The notes: generated by a model not told the origin, from the letters alone. A stretch of DNA of 64,000 nucleotides from Adiantum capillus-veneris (GCA_014529385.2 CM043958.1:138486398-138550397); one strand, 5' to 3'; shown: positions 33,249-43,744, numbered from the stretch's first letter. Numbers and translations: made by a program.

Positions 33249-34025
33249 ACCATGGACGTCTTCCCCGCAATTGTAGCAGTGGTACTCTTGGTTCAGCCTT
33301 CGTTGTCCCCTTCCTTATTCTGGATTCCTGACAGGTACATGCCCTTGCTGCACCAGATGCACATATAAAGTCTCTAGTTGGGTGGTGATGCGACTCAGCA
33401 GGTCTTGCTGCTCCTCTAATGCCTCTTGCGGTTGGGCTCTATGACTGGTTGTTGCAGTCACTGGGGTTGGTCAGGCCGAGCTTGTTTTCTCTGACTTGTT
33501 TACTCTTGCTTGCATGCGCAGCTTCTTGTCTTTAAGGCGGGCTACTTCTACTGCCAACTCATATGTTGTAGGAAACCTTTCCTTCACCTTCTCTCTAAGC
33601 GGCAACCACAGACCAGCAATGAAACGGTTCTTCTTTAGGAAATTGGGCTCTCCTTCGCCTTCCTCCAGTGAGGCAACCCATCTCTCCCATAAGTCCACAA
33701 ACTTGGACTCGTAGGTGGCATACTCTAGCAAACTTCCCTGCTTAAATTCCGTCAGTAGCTGCCATAGCTTCTCTGAGGTTGTGCCTCCACCAAACCTCTT
33801 TACAAAGGCAGCCCTTAACACATCCCATGCATTCTTGGTAGCCTGGGGCAATGCATTATACCAAGACTTGGCCTCTACTTTCATCAGTAGAGGAAAAATT
33901 TGAAGTCGTGAAGCGTCGTCATCTTTATTGGAAACGACACAAGCAATGTCGAAATCATCCAAAAAGTCGGTGGTGAGATCTTCTCCCTTCTTTCCACTGA
34001 ACGTGGGGAAAGAAACACTTGCCAT
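33230..34025 (-). pseudogene. Tat-like gag with capsid core and zinc knuckle
   Basis: The first 184 residues (34025-33471) are a retrotransposon gag core: MASVSFPTFSGKKGEDLTTD, LLMKVEAKSWYNALPQ, VLRAAFVKRFGGG, FVDLWERWVAS, and RFIAGLWLPLREKVKERFP. A stop follows. The frame then reads on to CYNCGEDVHGMYYC, a CX2CX4HX4C knuckle at about 33245-33290, with one more stop between. Gag forms the particle and packages RNA. It was once one protein continuous with the protease frame. Confidence 0.85.
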
Positions 34026-34360
34026 GGTAGTGACTTAGGAAATTACAAACCTCTTTTTATTTTTTATTTTTAGATTAATGACAGTAGCGGCTCATAGCGG
34101 CTTTTTACAGGGTTGGGTGGATAGGTTAAAACAGAATAAAGATAGAAACATTAAAGGAATGCTGGTAATCCAATATGGGGAGAATGATAGGGTTTGGGGA
34201 ATTAAGGATTTCTCCTAGTACCGCCGCACCGAATAGGCACGATCTTTTGTTGGTAGAAGATTTCCTATCTACATAGATATTCACATGCATATGCTGTAGG
34301 AATCTGAACAGGAATGCTGTCGGCCCGTTTTCCATTATGCACAGAGGGTGGAGTACTTAC

Positions 34361-34759
34361 TTATACTCTTACCGTGCCAGTGTTGATGAGTTGGCACATC
34401 CACAGGAGGTCGTCGCCTTTCATGGTCTCTACCTTTCCTTCGTTGCTCAGCACATACAGGGTGATGACGATGCGTCTGACTACTCCCAGCCTCTTGGCTA
34501 GTAGCAATTGCAGATAATTTCCGTAGTCGGCGTGTTGCATGAATTCCACTCCATTCAGCTGTACCTCGTCTCCAGCCCACTGGGTTTCACCTGTGGCGGA
34601 GAGCTTCTTCAGGATAAGTTGTACAGAGAGAGGAGGAAGACCCTCTACCCGTCTTCCAAAACAGTGAGAGCAGTAGCCGAACCACTCTTCCTTAGGACAT
34701 GGGAATCTTCTTACCGCTTCTTCTTCAGGATTGTTGAAGTGGACTGGTAGTACTCGCAT
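34361..34759 (-). CDS. Second upstream frame, likely continuation of the pre-gag protein
   Basis: 132 residues on the minus strand. It starts MRVLPVHFNNPEEEAVRRFP, then WFGYCSHCFGRR, and ends NEGKVETMKGDDLLWMCQLI. Upstream in the same frame the reading is open back to about 34870 except for one stop (SLPKRKSSKAKWRKVAY then stop). I therefore suspect a single protein of about 320 residues broken once by frameshift and once by stop. I recognise no domain. Codon pattern and length argue for a former coding region rather than chance. Confidence 0.5.
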   Translation of the reverse strand: MRVLPVHFNNPEEEAVRRFPCPKEEWFGYCSHCFGRRVEGLPPLSVQLILKKLSATGETQWAGDEVQLNGVEFMQHADYGNYLQLLLAKRLGVVRRIVITLYVLSNEGKVETMKGDDLLWMCQLINTGTVRV

Positions 34760-34887
34760 GCGTCGTGCGAATCAGTAGGCGACCTTCCGCCACTTAGCTT
34801 TGGATGACTTCCTCTTCGGCAAGCTGGGTACAACCCGGCTCTCTGAGCTTGAAGCACTTGCTTGGCCAGATGCTTCTTCCTTCGAGG

Positions 34888-35337
34888 TCATGTGTTTCCA
34901 GACTGGCTTATCTTTTCCTTACCTTTGGCTTGAGCAGCCCCTTTAGGCCATTTTGGAGTAAAGGCTATAACTTTTATTGCAGTTTCTTTAGGGAAATGAG
35001 GCCTCACCGTTTTCTTTCCTCCTTTGATGTGAATGACTTCTTCGCGATGAATGTCGATGTAGATGATTTCAGCCCCTTCGCTGCCTTCGTGCTGGCACTC
35101 ATTGACAGTGTGTTTTGGTTGACAACAGTGATGGCACTTCATAGACCTCCCACCTGATGCTCTCAACTTGTGGTTAGAATGAGCAACACGAGATGGAGAA
35201 TTTACCTCTTGAATACTGACGACACTGCAGCCTGGTAGTAGTACTTCAATGAAGGCGGCTAGCGCCTCCTTAGTCTCCTCTTCTTCCGTCCTCCAGTTAG
35301 AAAATTCCTTCAGCCATTCGTCCATGATTGATGGCAT
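34888..35337 (-). CDS. Reading frame upstream of gag with a CCHC zinc knuckle
   Basis: A 149-residue minus-strand frame begins about 50 bp after the PBS. It holds an acidic N-terminus (EFSNWRTEEEETKEALAAF), then CHHCCQPKHTVNEC, a CX2CX4HX4C knuckle at about residues 68-81, then a basic region (RPHFPKETAIKV, KWPKGAAQAKGKEKI). The true gag of this element lies downstream with its own knuckle (about 33260-33290). An extra frame here recalls the ORF1 of Ogre elements, whose role is unknown. The knuckle suggests nucleic-acid binding. It ends at a stop, but another frame continues into the next entry, so a frameshift may separate two halves of one protein. Confidence 0.6.
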   Translation of the reverse strand: MPSIMDEWLKEFSNWRTEEEETKEALAAFIEVLLPGCSVVSIQEVNSPSRVAHSNHKLRASGGRSMKCHHCCQPKHTVNECQHEGSEGAEIIYIDIHREEVIHIKGGKKTVRPHFPKETAIKVIAFTPKWPKGAAQAKGKEKISQSGNT

Positions 35338-35383
35338 GCGTCACTTTCAACATTGTAAACTGAAGGTTTCTTAGAAGCCCTCC

Positions 35384-35400
35384 TTAGTAGGGGCACCAAA
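35384..35400 (-). other. Primer-binding site of the Tat-like element
   Basis: Minus strand TTTGGTGCCCCTACTAAGG next to the LTR. It fits a tRNA ending GGGGCACCA. I cannot assign the tRNA. Confidence 0.7.
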
Positions 35401-35564
35401 TGACGGGAGCAAAGCGACACCCGAACCCCGACGGCCTCTAAAACGTCGGTGGCCGATGGCACGTCTCGATCTGGTCACGGTAAAGCGAACAGGGGGCACC
35501 ACCTAGCTTTGAGCGACTAGGACGCAGACCACGGTGATGTGAACACCGCAAACTTACACACACA

Positions 35565-35627
<63 letters not shown>

Positions 35628-36459
35628 ACAAATGGTGAAAACCCTCAGGGGTGTGAGGGAGAATTATTTCTGCAGTATTTACAATGACCTTCCTTCCGGC
35701 GAGGCGGCACACCGTGGTGATAGAGGGTTAGGGAGAAGAGATGGTGAGACTACTTGGTGCGTTCTCTCAAAACGACTCGATGATTGTGAAACTTGCTACC
35801 AAGAACGTTCATGTGTGTGTGCATCAACCATTGGAGTCGAGAGGTGGACGTAGCTCCCTTCACATGGTGCAATTCCCAAAGCAAACCATCACACAAGTCC
35901 CTTTCCCGTGATGCCAATAGTGTCAATTCTTCCCACTAAAACTCTACCAAGTGCCGACCTCTCATGAACAGTCCCCCCCCTGATAGTGACCTCTTAGTGC
36001 CCTTTTATAGGTGTTGGTTGCTTGGATTAGGGTAATCCCGGTTTGATTAGGGTAAGCTAATTGGGGAGACAAAGCAAGGCGGTGGGCCGGTGTGGTTGAC
36101 CCTTGCTTTGTCATGGGAGTTATTTAAAAAATGAAAACCTCTAGGTGGGCCTTTGTGACTATCACCTAGAGAGAGGGAATTTACAAATTGGGAATTTTAT
36201 AAGGCTTGGGTTAAAACTCAAAAAATGATGATGATAACCTACGGTTTACTGAAAATGGTGTCGTGGTTGCGTGATGCCAGCGAATGGGGTGTTGTCGGTG
36301 CGTCGGTGTAGCGCGTACGTCTTTTCGGGGTCGACCAGGGCATGCCTTCGGCACGTTTGCTCTTTTTGTTGTCGCTGTCGCACGATTCGGCTTTCCTTCT
36401 TCTTTGTCGATGTCGTTCGACTTTCCTTCTTCTTTTATGCTGTGAGTGTGCGTATATGC

Positions 36460-36492
<33 letters not shown>

Positions 36493-36798
36493 AATATGTA
36501 TGTGTATAGGCGTGTATAAGTGTGCGTGTGTGTTTGTGAGTATGTGTATATGTATAGGTGTGTGCGCGAGCGTGCGTGGGAACGGGGGGGTGTATGTGTA
36601 TAAATATATATTTTGTTTTTTTTTTTTTGGTTGGCGATGCAGAGACGGGGGTGAAGATGGAGTGAGAGAGGGGGTGGGTGCGCAACGTGTGTGTGTGTGG
36701 TGTGTATGTGTATGTTGCTTCACGACAGCGCCTACGGGCTGTGTGTGAGCATGAGCAAGGGGGTGAAAACAGGGCCGCCTGCGGGCTGTGTACAAAGC

Positions 36799-36861
<63 letters not shown>

Positions 36862-37004
36862 GGTGGGGTGAGGTGGTGAGGGAGGGGAGAGGGGATAGGG
36901 GGGGGTGGCTGTGTATGACTAAGAGCGCGCGGGCGGGTGTGGGCGAGCGCGAGGCCCGGATGGGATAGCCGACAAAGGGCGAGACAAGGGGGGGGCTATG
37001 TAGT

Positions 37005-37080
<76 letters not shown>

Positions 37081-37708
37081 GTGGTTCCCCCCAAGGAAAG
37101 AGAGGGAGAGAGAGAGGGGATAGGGGTTGTGGGGGGGGGGGGAGGGGTGAGAGGGTAGGGTGGGGGTTTAGAGGATATAGGAAGATAGAGTGAGAGAGAT
37201 AGAGGGAGGGAGAGAGAGAGAGAGAGCTTGCCCCAAGGCCTGCGGGGCCTTCCTAAAGGAGAGAGCGAGGGAGAGCTAGAGTTAGGGCTAGGTGAAGGGG
37301 GGGGGGGGGGGGGGGTATAGCGGCCTGCCGGGGTTGAGGTGTGGACAAGTAAAGAGAGAGAAAAAAAATCTTTGAAAGAGAGAGAGAGAGAGGATAATAT
37401 CTGTGGCGGCCCGCCGTAGGGTGTGACAGAGGCACCAATCCACCTACCGGGTCGGGTGATGCAGCGGCAGAGTAGGAGAGAGAGAGAATATTGGCGGAGC
37501 CGGGCAGTAGGAGAGAGAGAGCTCGTCTTTTGGCGATAATGGAGGGGTGTGGCGAAACTGGCGGCGCCCCACTAGTGGTTAACCTGGGGGGGGGTATGGT
37601 GAACGGTAAGGGATTTTTTTTTGTTTTGTTTTTTTCTCCTCTTGGTAACAAGCCTTCCCTTTATTAGGGTGTGGTTCTCACGGTCATGGTTTCGAAAGCC
37701 GACCATCA
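35401..37708 (-). repeat. Right LTR of the Tat-like element (5' LTR in sense)
   Basis: TGACGGGAGCAAAGCGACAC ... AAGCCGACCATCA. Differences from the left LTR are concentrated in microsatellites: (GA)n at 35571-35623 is absent on the left, and the poly-C is only 7 long here. Confidence 0.92.
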
Positions 37709-37712
37709 CTAG

Positions 37713-37969
37713 CAGACCTCTCAAAGCCATTTGAGGTCCATTGTGATGCAAGTGTTGATTGCCTTAGAGCGGTACTGCTTCAAGACAAGCTTGCCATACC
37801 ATATGAGAGTCGTATATTGCACTCCAATGAGATGATTCTTGGCATCTATAGAAAGGAGCTTCTAGCTGTCTTACATGCCTTGGATATGTGGAAACATTAC
37901 TTACTTGGGACGCCCTTCATCATTCAAACAGATCACCAGAGTCTCAAGTACTTCATGACACAGACCTAT
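37713..37969 (+). pseudogene. Ty3/gypsy RNase H, resumed after the Tat insertion
   Basis: Continues the frame from 26293 (…PILVL + ADLSKPFEVHCDASVD): KELLAVLHALDMWKHYLLGT and FIIQTDHQSLKYFMTQT are the classic gypsy RNase H end. It is cut again by a copia LTR at 37970. The rejoining across 11.4 kb is in frame. Confidence 0.9.
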
Positions 37970-38159
37970 TGGGGTAAAGCCCCATGTGGCCGGTTAGGCC
38001 AGGTGCCCACCCACTATATTTATTCATTATGTACATAATAGAATAAGGGGGCTCACATGTAGAGAGTGAGTTTTAGCCCCTGCAAACACAAGGTCCTCCT
38101 CTTGTCCTCTCTTCTCCATTGCTGCACACACTCACACACGCTCTTGCTTGCGCACTTCA
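37970..38159 (+). repeat. Copia 5' LTR (unpaired)
   Basis: 190 bp, with TATA-like CACTATATTTATTC, TG start and CA end. It lies directly between the broken RNase H and a copia PBS. Confidence 0.75.
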
Positions 38160-38161
38160 AC

Positions 38162-38173
38162 TGGTATCAGAGC
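38162..38173 (+). other. Primer-binding site
   Basis: TGGTATCAGAGC, two bases after the LTR end. Confidence 0.9.
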
Positions 38174-39644
38174 TCAGGGATTGGAAGCACCATTGGAGCT
38201 CAGCGGGGAAGCAGACAGAGAAGCAACAAAAATTGTAGCATATTTTTGTGGATTTGTTTTGGCCTACCAAAACATCTTCATTCAAGCCGATTCCCACTAT
38301 TCTTGACCGGTTTTTTGTCCTCTTCAACTTTGTAGAAGAAAGTTTTCTCAAAATCTTCACCAATTTTGAGATACGTCACTCAAACTGCCTGCACGTCTAG
38401 GGTACACAGCTGCAGATTTTTAGAGATTTGTTTCGACTTGTAAAAACAGCACATTACAGGTCAACTCCCAACCGTTTTTGCGTGGTCTACAACTTTGTAG
38501 AAGAAAGTTTCTGAAAATTTTGAATGGTTTGGAAGATATGGGCTGATAGGCTGCAGGGTATTTGAAAAGTTGAAGATTATGTATGCCTATTGTGGTGATT
38601 TCCTACATTCAAAGAGCTCAGATTGAGCTTTGTTATTCTCTTGTTTTGCGCATTGATGTTTTTCTCTTAGTGAAGAGAGTGTGGGCTGAGATTTTCAACA
38701 AATTTATGCGCATACGTTGAGAACACTTTGTGGATGTATGCATTCTTGTGGACTCTCAAGTTCGAGAGTGGCTTCATCACAGGTTATGTGCATTGACTTA
38801 TGCGATTGAGCAGATTTTGAAAAGTGTGGTGCACAGATTTGCTGAGAGTTTTGCAAGCATTTTTAACATGAGTGAGCTAAATTTTCAGCTGATTTGGATG
38901 CTCTTTGATACAAATTTGGTGCATGCTTGATGCTCGTTTATATTGCCATGTGGATGCACATGATGTGCGCTTTTCAGCGGATGGTATTCTTCGCCTTGCA
39001 ATGGCATACGTGGGCTGATTTTCAGTTGTTTTGAGCATCAATTTGTGCCATATTTTGGTTGATTTGCATCCAAGTTTATGCTAGAATATGCAGAGTGCGG
39101 TTGATGCACTTTGTGTTTCAGATTACAAGATTGTTTTCCAAGTTTAGGGAGTTGAGACTTTGGGGCAGCTCATGTATGCTTGAGTGTGGATTTTGCGCAT
39201 GATTTGCTCATGGTTTTGAGCATGTTTATGGCATGTGTGGTTATTATGGTTAGATAGCCAAATACTATCGAAACTCTACCGGATCTTTCTTATGAGTTTA
39301 TTTGTTTATGCGCATGGTTTGCAATCGTGTTTTGATGGCATGTGGCACTCAGTGGTTTCTTTGCCATAGTGTTTTGGCATCTCATTGTGAGAGTGTTTGC
39401 TCATCGGATTATGTCATTTGACATACATGTGGTAATCTCTTTAGGAGGGAGATTGTTGATGATAGTTTCATCGATTACCACATAAGAGCGGGTTTTTTAG
39501 CATCATTTGAGGGGTTTTGCTCATTTTGTCTCGTTACATTGATTGCCATATTTGTTGATACTTCTCTTAGACAGCTTATGCCAGCTTATGTTGTATTTTG
39601 ACAATACTTGGTGTATGAGTTAGCCAGGCTTTGGCTATTGTCAG
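38174..39644 (+). other. Copia leader, about 1.5 kb without genes
   Basis: No coding region. Two imperfect copies of a unit (CCTCTTCAACTTTGTAGAAG AAAG and GTCTACAACTTTGTAGAAGA) occur at about 38318 and 38489, followed by diffuse GCAT/TTGTGCAT-rich sequence with many TTTGCTCAT/GATTTGCTCAT words. Unusually long for a copia leader. Confidence 0.5.
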
Positions 39645-40442
39645 TTGATGGATTTGTGCTTGGTCTTGTCACATGTTATCACCATGGATTTGGCATGTAC
39701 ATCATTGTCAAGGTTTGTGCTTTTCCATAGAAAGTCTGATGGTTCAAACTTTAAGCATTGGAAAGCAGGTATACATGATGCATTGACTCAGTGGGGCCAA
39801 GTGTTGCCACTACAGGGCATGGATGCTAGGCCAGAGTCTATGATTGACGATGAGTGGGAGGACTTGGATGAGCTTGCACGTTCGACAATCAGGTTACACC
39901 TTGGTGAGTCTGTCTATTGCATTGGTTTGGATGCATATACATCTAGAGAGTTATGGCAAAGATTGTGCAATGCTTTTGGCAAAAATGAGTCTAAAGAGAT
40001 GCCTACAGTCAAAGGACGATCTTGCAAACATAGAGATGTTGTGCGTTGGCATTGTGGTCATACAGGGTATGTACGTAGGCGTTGTTTTCGATGGATGAGA
40101 CAGCACAAGAGGGATGCTATCACTTTGGATGATGTGGGAGCAAATGTAGGGTATGTGGCTACACATGACGGAGATGTCGTCTTTGCTTCCATGTTTACTC
40201 TTGACTTTCTTATGTCGGTTTTTGACGACACATTACTTCCGCATTGGATACTAGATGTGAGTGTTAGGTTTCACGTCACGCCTAGTCGTGAGTGGTTTAG
40301 CACATATGCTAGTGGTATGCTGGGATGTGTGTGTCTAGCTGATGGTTCAATGCATGACATAGTTGGTGCAGAAGATGTCAAACTATTGTTGCTGAGTGGT
40401 GCATCATACATGTGCGAGATGTACGCCAGGTGCCAGGTTTGA
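39645..40442 (+). CDS. Ty1/copia gag fused to a zinc knuckle and GAG-pre-integrase region
   Basis: 265 residues, open throughout. N-terminal gag: RFVLFHRKSDGSNFKHWKAG, EWEDLDELARSTIRLHLGES, ELWQRLCNAFGK. Then CKHRDVVRWHCGHTGYVRRRC, in which HCGHTGYVRRRC is a CCHC-like knuckle. Then the start of copia protease (HWILDVSVRFHVTPSREWFS, where the usual D-S-G is D-V-S) and GAG-pre-integrase wording (CVCLADGSMHDIVGAEDVKL). The usual gag middle is missing, so it is an internally deleted gag-protease that stayed in frame. Downstream at 40561-40836 there is another open frame without a recognised domain. Confidence 0.75.
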   Translation: MMDLCLVLSHVITMDLACTSLSRFVLFHRKSDGSNFKHWKAGIHDALTQWGQVLPLQGMDARPESMIDDEWEDLDELARSTIRLHLGESVYCIGLDAYTSRELWQRLCNAFGKNESKEMPTVKGRSCKHRDVVRWHCGHTGYVRRRCFRWMRQHKRDAITLDDVGANVGYVATHDGDVVFASMFTLDFLMSVFDDTLLPHWILDVSVRFHVTPSREWFSTYASGMLGCVCLADGSMHDIVGAEDVKLLLLSGASYMCEMYARCQV

Positions 40443-40845
40443 CACAGAGCTTGATCTCTATGAGTCATTTACGAGACAACTAATGCCAGGTAGCGCTAGA
40501 TAAGCATAGTTTCAGATTGCATCGTAGACAGCTAGTCATGGTGAGCATGTTGAGCCAGCTGTGCAAACAGTTGTGCATCAGGGCATGTCATTCATGGATA
40601 CAATGATGGATATGGATGGCTTGAGTGTTGAGGATTCAGCCGTGATTCAGTCATTCATGGATATGCTTAGGCCAAAGGCTGATGTGTGTGAGTTAGAGCT
40701 AGGCATTGCTCTTGCCACACAGGGTTCAGGACACACAGATGCTCTTGGTGTGCATGTGACATGCAATGGATACGAGGATGGATTCCAGGGATCGGAGTTC
40801 GGGTGTCAGGGTGATTTGGTTGCACACTCGCGGTGAAATTTCTCT

Positions 40846-41071
40846 CGAGTACCGAGTAGACTTGCAATCTACTGCGGAAAGCTGATACTGCTAATAGGGT
40901 AGACATACTTGCGGCAAATTTTCTCCCAAGTGCCAAGTAGATTGGTCATCTACTTTGGAACGATGTCGAATGTGCTAAAAGTGGATCTTGAGCAAAAAGC
41001 CAATGGACCAAAGATACCTCTCTTGCAAAGAAGCATAGTTGAGGATGACTATGATTTCAAGGGTGGGGTAA
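40846..41071 (+). pseudogene. Gypsy pol C-terminal end and polypurine tract
   Basis: An imperfect repeat of about 80 bp (AAATTTCTCTCGAGTACCGA at 40839; AAATTTTCTCCCAAGTGCCA at 40916) leads to a short frame ending NGPKIPLLQRSIVEDDYDFK then GG. The purine tract AAGGGTGGGGTA (41060-41071) abuts the 3' LTR. This is the acidic pol tail of the 22.7-43.0 kb gypsy. Confidence 0.65.
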
Positions 41072-41718
41072 TGTCACCAGATTTCATTTTTTGTCTACTT
41101 AAATGAATTTCCTCTTGCTTGAATTGGCCATTGTAGAGAGAGAAAATAAAAATAGTAGAAGGGCCAATTATGTACAGCGGGCAAAGGAATGTGTTTGTGA
41201 ACTAGACAGTTTCAAAAATTTGAATGCATTCTTCACAAGTGCTAACGGAATTTGATGAGGATTCAATCAGGACCTTATGGGGCAAAGACGGGATATTAAC
41301 GAGTCCAAAAGAGTCCAAAACAAATCCCGAAAGTAAAAAGGATAACCAAAAGGTGGGGAATGGGAGCCAAGGTTTTATTATCCACGCTTGCCAATCTAAA
41401 GCTATGTGGAGATAAGGGATATGGTCCACAAGTCTCCCATGCAAAAGATAAGGTGAGAGGAGCGGCTCTTACAAATAGAAAATTGCTTCTTTAAAACCTA
41501 TGGTGAGTATTTTTGGAATAACTAGCTTATTGGAAACGGCGAGATGAACAACTTTGTAGTTCATAGTTTTCATTTGAGGACCGCAAGAGGGAGTTTTCTG
41601 CATTTTTTCGCAGGGCTGTGTTGGAGAGAGCAGGGAAACTTCAGTCTTCCTTTCTTATGAAGCTCATGCAATCCTTAGGCAAAAGAAGTTCTCCATGCTC
41701 TCCTCAAGGTTCATCATC

Positions 41719-42441
41719 AGCTCCAGATTGAGACTGGCCGATTTCGAGGGGTGCCGAACAGGAGCCAAGATATGTCACCTATGTAACTTAGAGCCAGAGA
41801 TAGAGCTGCACTACACATGTCACTGCCCGACATACTATGAGATACGCGGCCGCTTCCATTGTCTATTCAGAGAAGGGTTTGGACCTTTTTCTAGGTTCAT
41901 GAGATACAAGGGTCAGAGGTGTCTCGGATTGTTCCTGCTAGAGCTGCACAGACTTAGGGAGAGCTTGCTGAGGACATCAGGGGAAAGATAGTCTTAGAGA
42001 CGAATCACAGATTTCTTTACACCAGATAGAGGAGAGCCAACGGAGCAGTCATTACAGCAGATCCCATAGCCTACTCATACTAGAGGTACACTGCTTGACC
42101 AAGCCACTAAACTTGGCAGATCCAGACATCCACTACCTCCCGGGGTCTCCCACTACCGATGAAGGCTGCAACAAAAGATACAGATCACTCTAGCTCGACA
42201 CACAAGACGCCCAACCAGAGTTCTGACCATGGAGGAGGTCGATGAGATCCGAGAGCGACCGATGAGAGATTTCATCTAAACCCACAACCCCCCCTCCCGC
42301 CTATTTCCTTTCTCCTTAGTGTTTTAGTGTTAGTTCTCTGTAACTTTGTAATTTCCATACTCAGACATGGTATCAGATTCACCAATTGTAACTTTTTGGT
42401 CTCATAGGTCATTTTGGCCTTTTTTGAAGACGTTAATATAA
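41719..42441 (+). mobile_element. 5'-truncated LINE (L1-type) 3' end
   Basis: The block interrupts the LTR between two CATC words (41715-41718 and 42442-42445), absent from the 5' LTR. It starts with the C-terminal part of a LINE ORF2 (CRTGAKICHLCNLEPEIELH, then YTCHCPTYYEIRGRFH). This is a zf-RVT-like CX2C..H..C pattern that follows LINE RT domains. About 270 bp of 3' UTR follow, ending TTTTTTGAAG. 5' truncation is typical of target-primed reverse transcription. No clear poly-A remains. Confidence 0.8.

Positions 42442-42445
<4 letters not shown>

Positions 42446-42492
<47 letters not shown>
42446..42492. repeat. (CT)n microsatellite in 3' LTR
   Basis: About 46 bp CT, then poly-C and (CA)n. 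It corresponds to the shorter CT tract at 23343-23395 in the 5' LTR. Confidence 0.95.
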
Positions 42493-42497
<5 letters not shown>

Positions 42498-43450
42498 CCC
42501 CACACACACACACTAGTCTTTATAGCTATGGCTGCTCAAGTTTATACTATTTAACTATGCAGGTTACTAATTCTTAATGCTTATGTATCTTCTTTCCAAC
42601 CTGATTCTTGCTTAATCCCCGCAGATCCTATCACCCGTGAGGTATTTAGGGCCTTGGGGATTGAGTTCAACGAGGTGTTTTAGGTGAAAATGTAATTGCA
42701 GACTCTGTCAAACTTTAGAGCTTTCATCTCTTCACTTTGTGCAGACAAAAGTGCGATTAGTTAGTTGTATTGATTAGAAGTTCTTCTTTTGAAGAAGAAT
42801 TTATTAAAGCAAAGTCCTTTCAGATGGGGGGCTCGGCTCCAGAAAGTCCAGCACTCAACCGGTGTCAAATTCTTCTCTCTCTCTCTTTCTTACAATTTCA
42901 ATACATGTGTGTGATGTGTGATTGAATCTAAGTTAATGCATGCTCTATAATTGTCATGCTCGAATATGATCAATGTTACACAATTGATTGATTACTCTAG
43001 TTAATCTATAATTTCCGTTGCACCTTAGTCCCAAATCTCTAACAATTCTTGCAATGCCGTGTACATGTAAGAGATTGAGGACTAGCACATGCAAATAACC
43101 ACGCAACCATGCCCTTTATAGGCCCTTGGCCTTTCTATTTATAGGACCTTTATCGCATGTCTGTCCTGGCCCTTGGCCAATGGCATCCTTCATGGATCCA
43201 ATTGTCCATTTGACTGAAACACGATTCAACAAGAGGTTCAATGAAATCAAGAAGAACGTCTTGATTTTCCACATTGTTGTCTCTCTGCAACCGTTTTTTG
43301 TAACCGGCGAGTATCCAACATAGTGTGTAAACTCTATTTATAACTCACTAGAGTATGCTAAACGAGTTATCACAACTAAGAGGTGTCTAAAAAGATACCT
43401 CTTTTCACTTTCCATGAAAGTAACATGTAGACATAACTCATTAGCAAAGA

Positions 43451-43744
43451 TTAAGTCCTTGACTTATTATCATTCTCATCAATAACAACCCCCACCAGAA
43501 CTAGTGATTGACGTTGAGAACCTGACCAAAACATGAAGGGACTAAACTTAGTCGCAACATGCTTTGCCTCATGGTAAGCAAACTCCAAATAGAGAGAACA
43601 TTTCCAATTGGATAGCTTGGTGTTAACATAGCACAAGATTAACACTTGTAATCTGCCTATCCTCTCTAGATGACTGGCAGTCCGAGGTGTGTTTCCCCAT
43701 TGTTTACAGACGGTCCTCCAAAATGACTGGTAAACAAAGATCAC
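43451..43744 (-). pseudogene. Integrase fragment in member 2
   Basis: Minus strand: SNWKCSLYLEFAYHEAKHVA followed by TKFSPFMFWSG. This is the L-P-x-x-E-F-A-Y-N-x-x-x-H-x-A-T-x-x-S-P-F motif at the end of the Ty3/gypsy integrase core. It supports gypsy ancestry for the whole family. It is preceded and followed by noncoding DNA. Confidence 0.7.

Larger units (their letters stand above)
26294..37708 (-). mobile_element. Tat/Ogre-like Ty3/gypsy retrotransposon, 11.4 kb, near complete
   Basis: LTRs of about 2.3-2.5 kb (26294-28753 and 35401-37708) enclose, on the minus strand, two reading frames upstream of gag, then gag, protease, RT, RNase H, a second (archaeal-type) RNase H, and integrase. Target duplication CTAG (26290-26293, 37709-37712). 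PBS follows the right LTR (minus strand TGGTGCCCCTACTAAG) and a purine tract (AGATGGGAGGGCTAA) precedes the left. A second RNase H is the known mark of the Tat lineage, and an extra frame before gag is known for Ogre. Stops in gag and pol make this copy non-functional, but its domains are well kept. Confidence 0.92.
37970..40845 (+). mobile_element. Ty1/copia element, 3' truncated, inside the gypsy RNase H
   Basis: A TG..CA bounded 5' LTR (37970-38159, TGGGGTAAAGCCCC ... GCGCACTTCA) is followed by the PBS TGGTATCAGAGC at 38162. A long leader and a gag-type protein at 39645 follow. I find no 3' LTR copy. The gypsy sequence resumes by about 40900. It was probably shortened by deletion. Confidence 0.78.
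22658..43044 (+). mobile_element. Ty3/gypsy element with nested Tat, copia and LINE insertions
   Basis: Paired LTRs at 22658-23919 and 41072-43044 are bounded by TG..CA and by a perfect 5-bp target duplication ATTCT (22653-22657, 43045-43049). A PBS (TGGTATTAGAGC) follows the 5' LTR and a polypurine tract (AAGGGTGGGGTA) precedes the 3' LTR. The interior has gag, part of pol (RT, RNase H) and the pol end. Much of protease and integrase is missing or replaced. After removing the Tat (11.4 kb), copia and LINE insertions, roughly 5-6 kb of its own sequence remains. Confidence 0.9.
41072..43044 (+). repeat. 3' LTR of the 22.7-43.0 kb gypsy, carrying a LINE fragment
   Basis: TGTCACCAGATTTCATTTTT ... 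CTCTAACA. Without the 41719-42441 insertion and its duplicated CATC it is 1246 bp against 1262 bp for the 5' LTR. Many point and short indel differences from the 5' LTR show the element is not very young. Confidence 0.9.
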
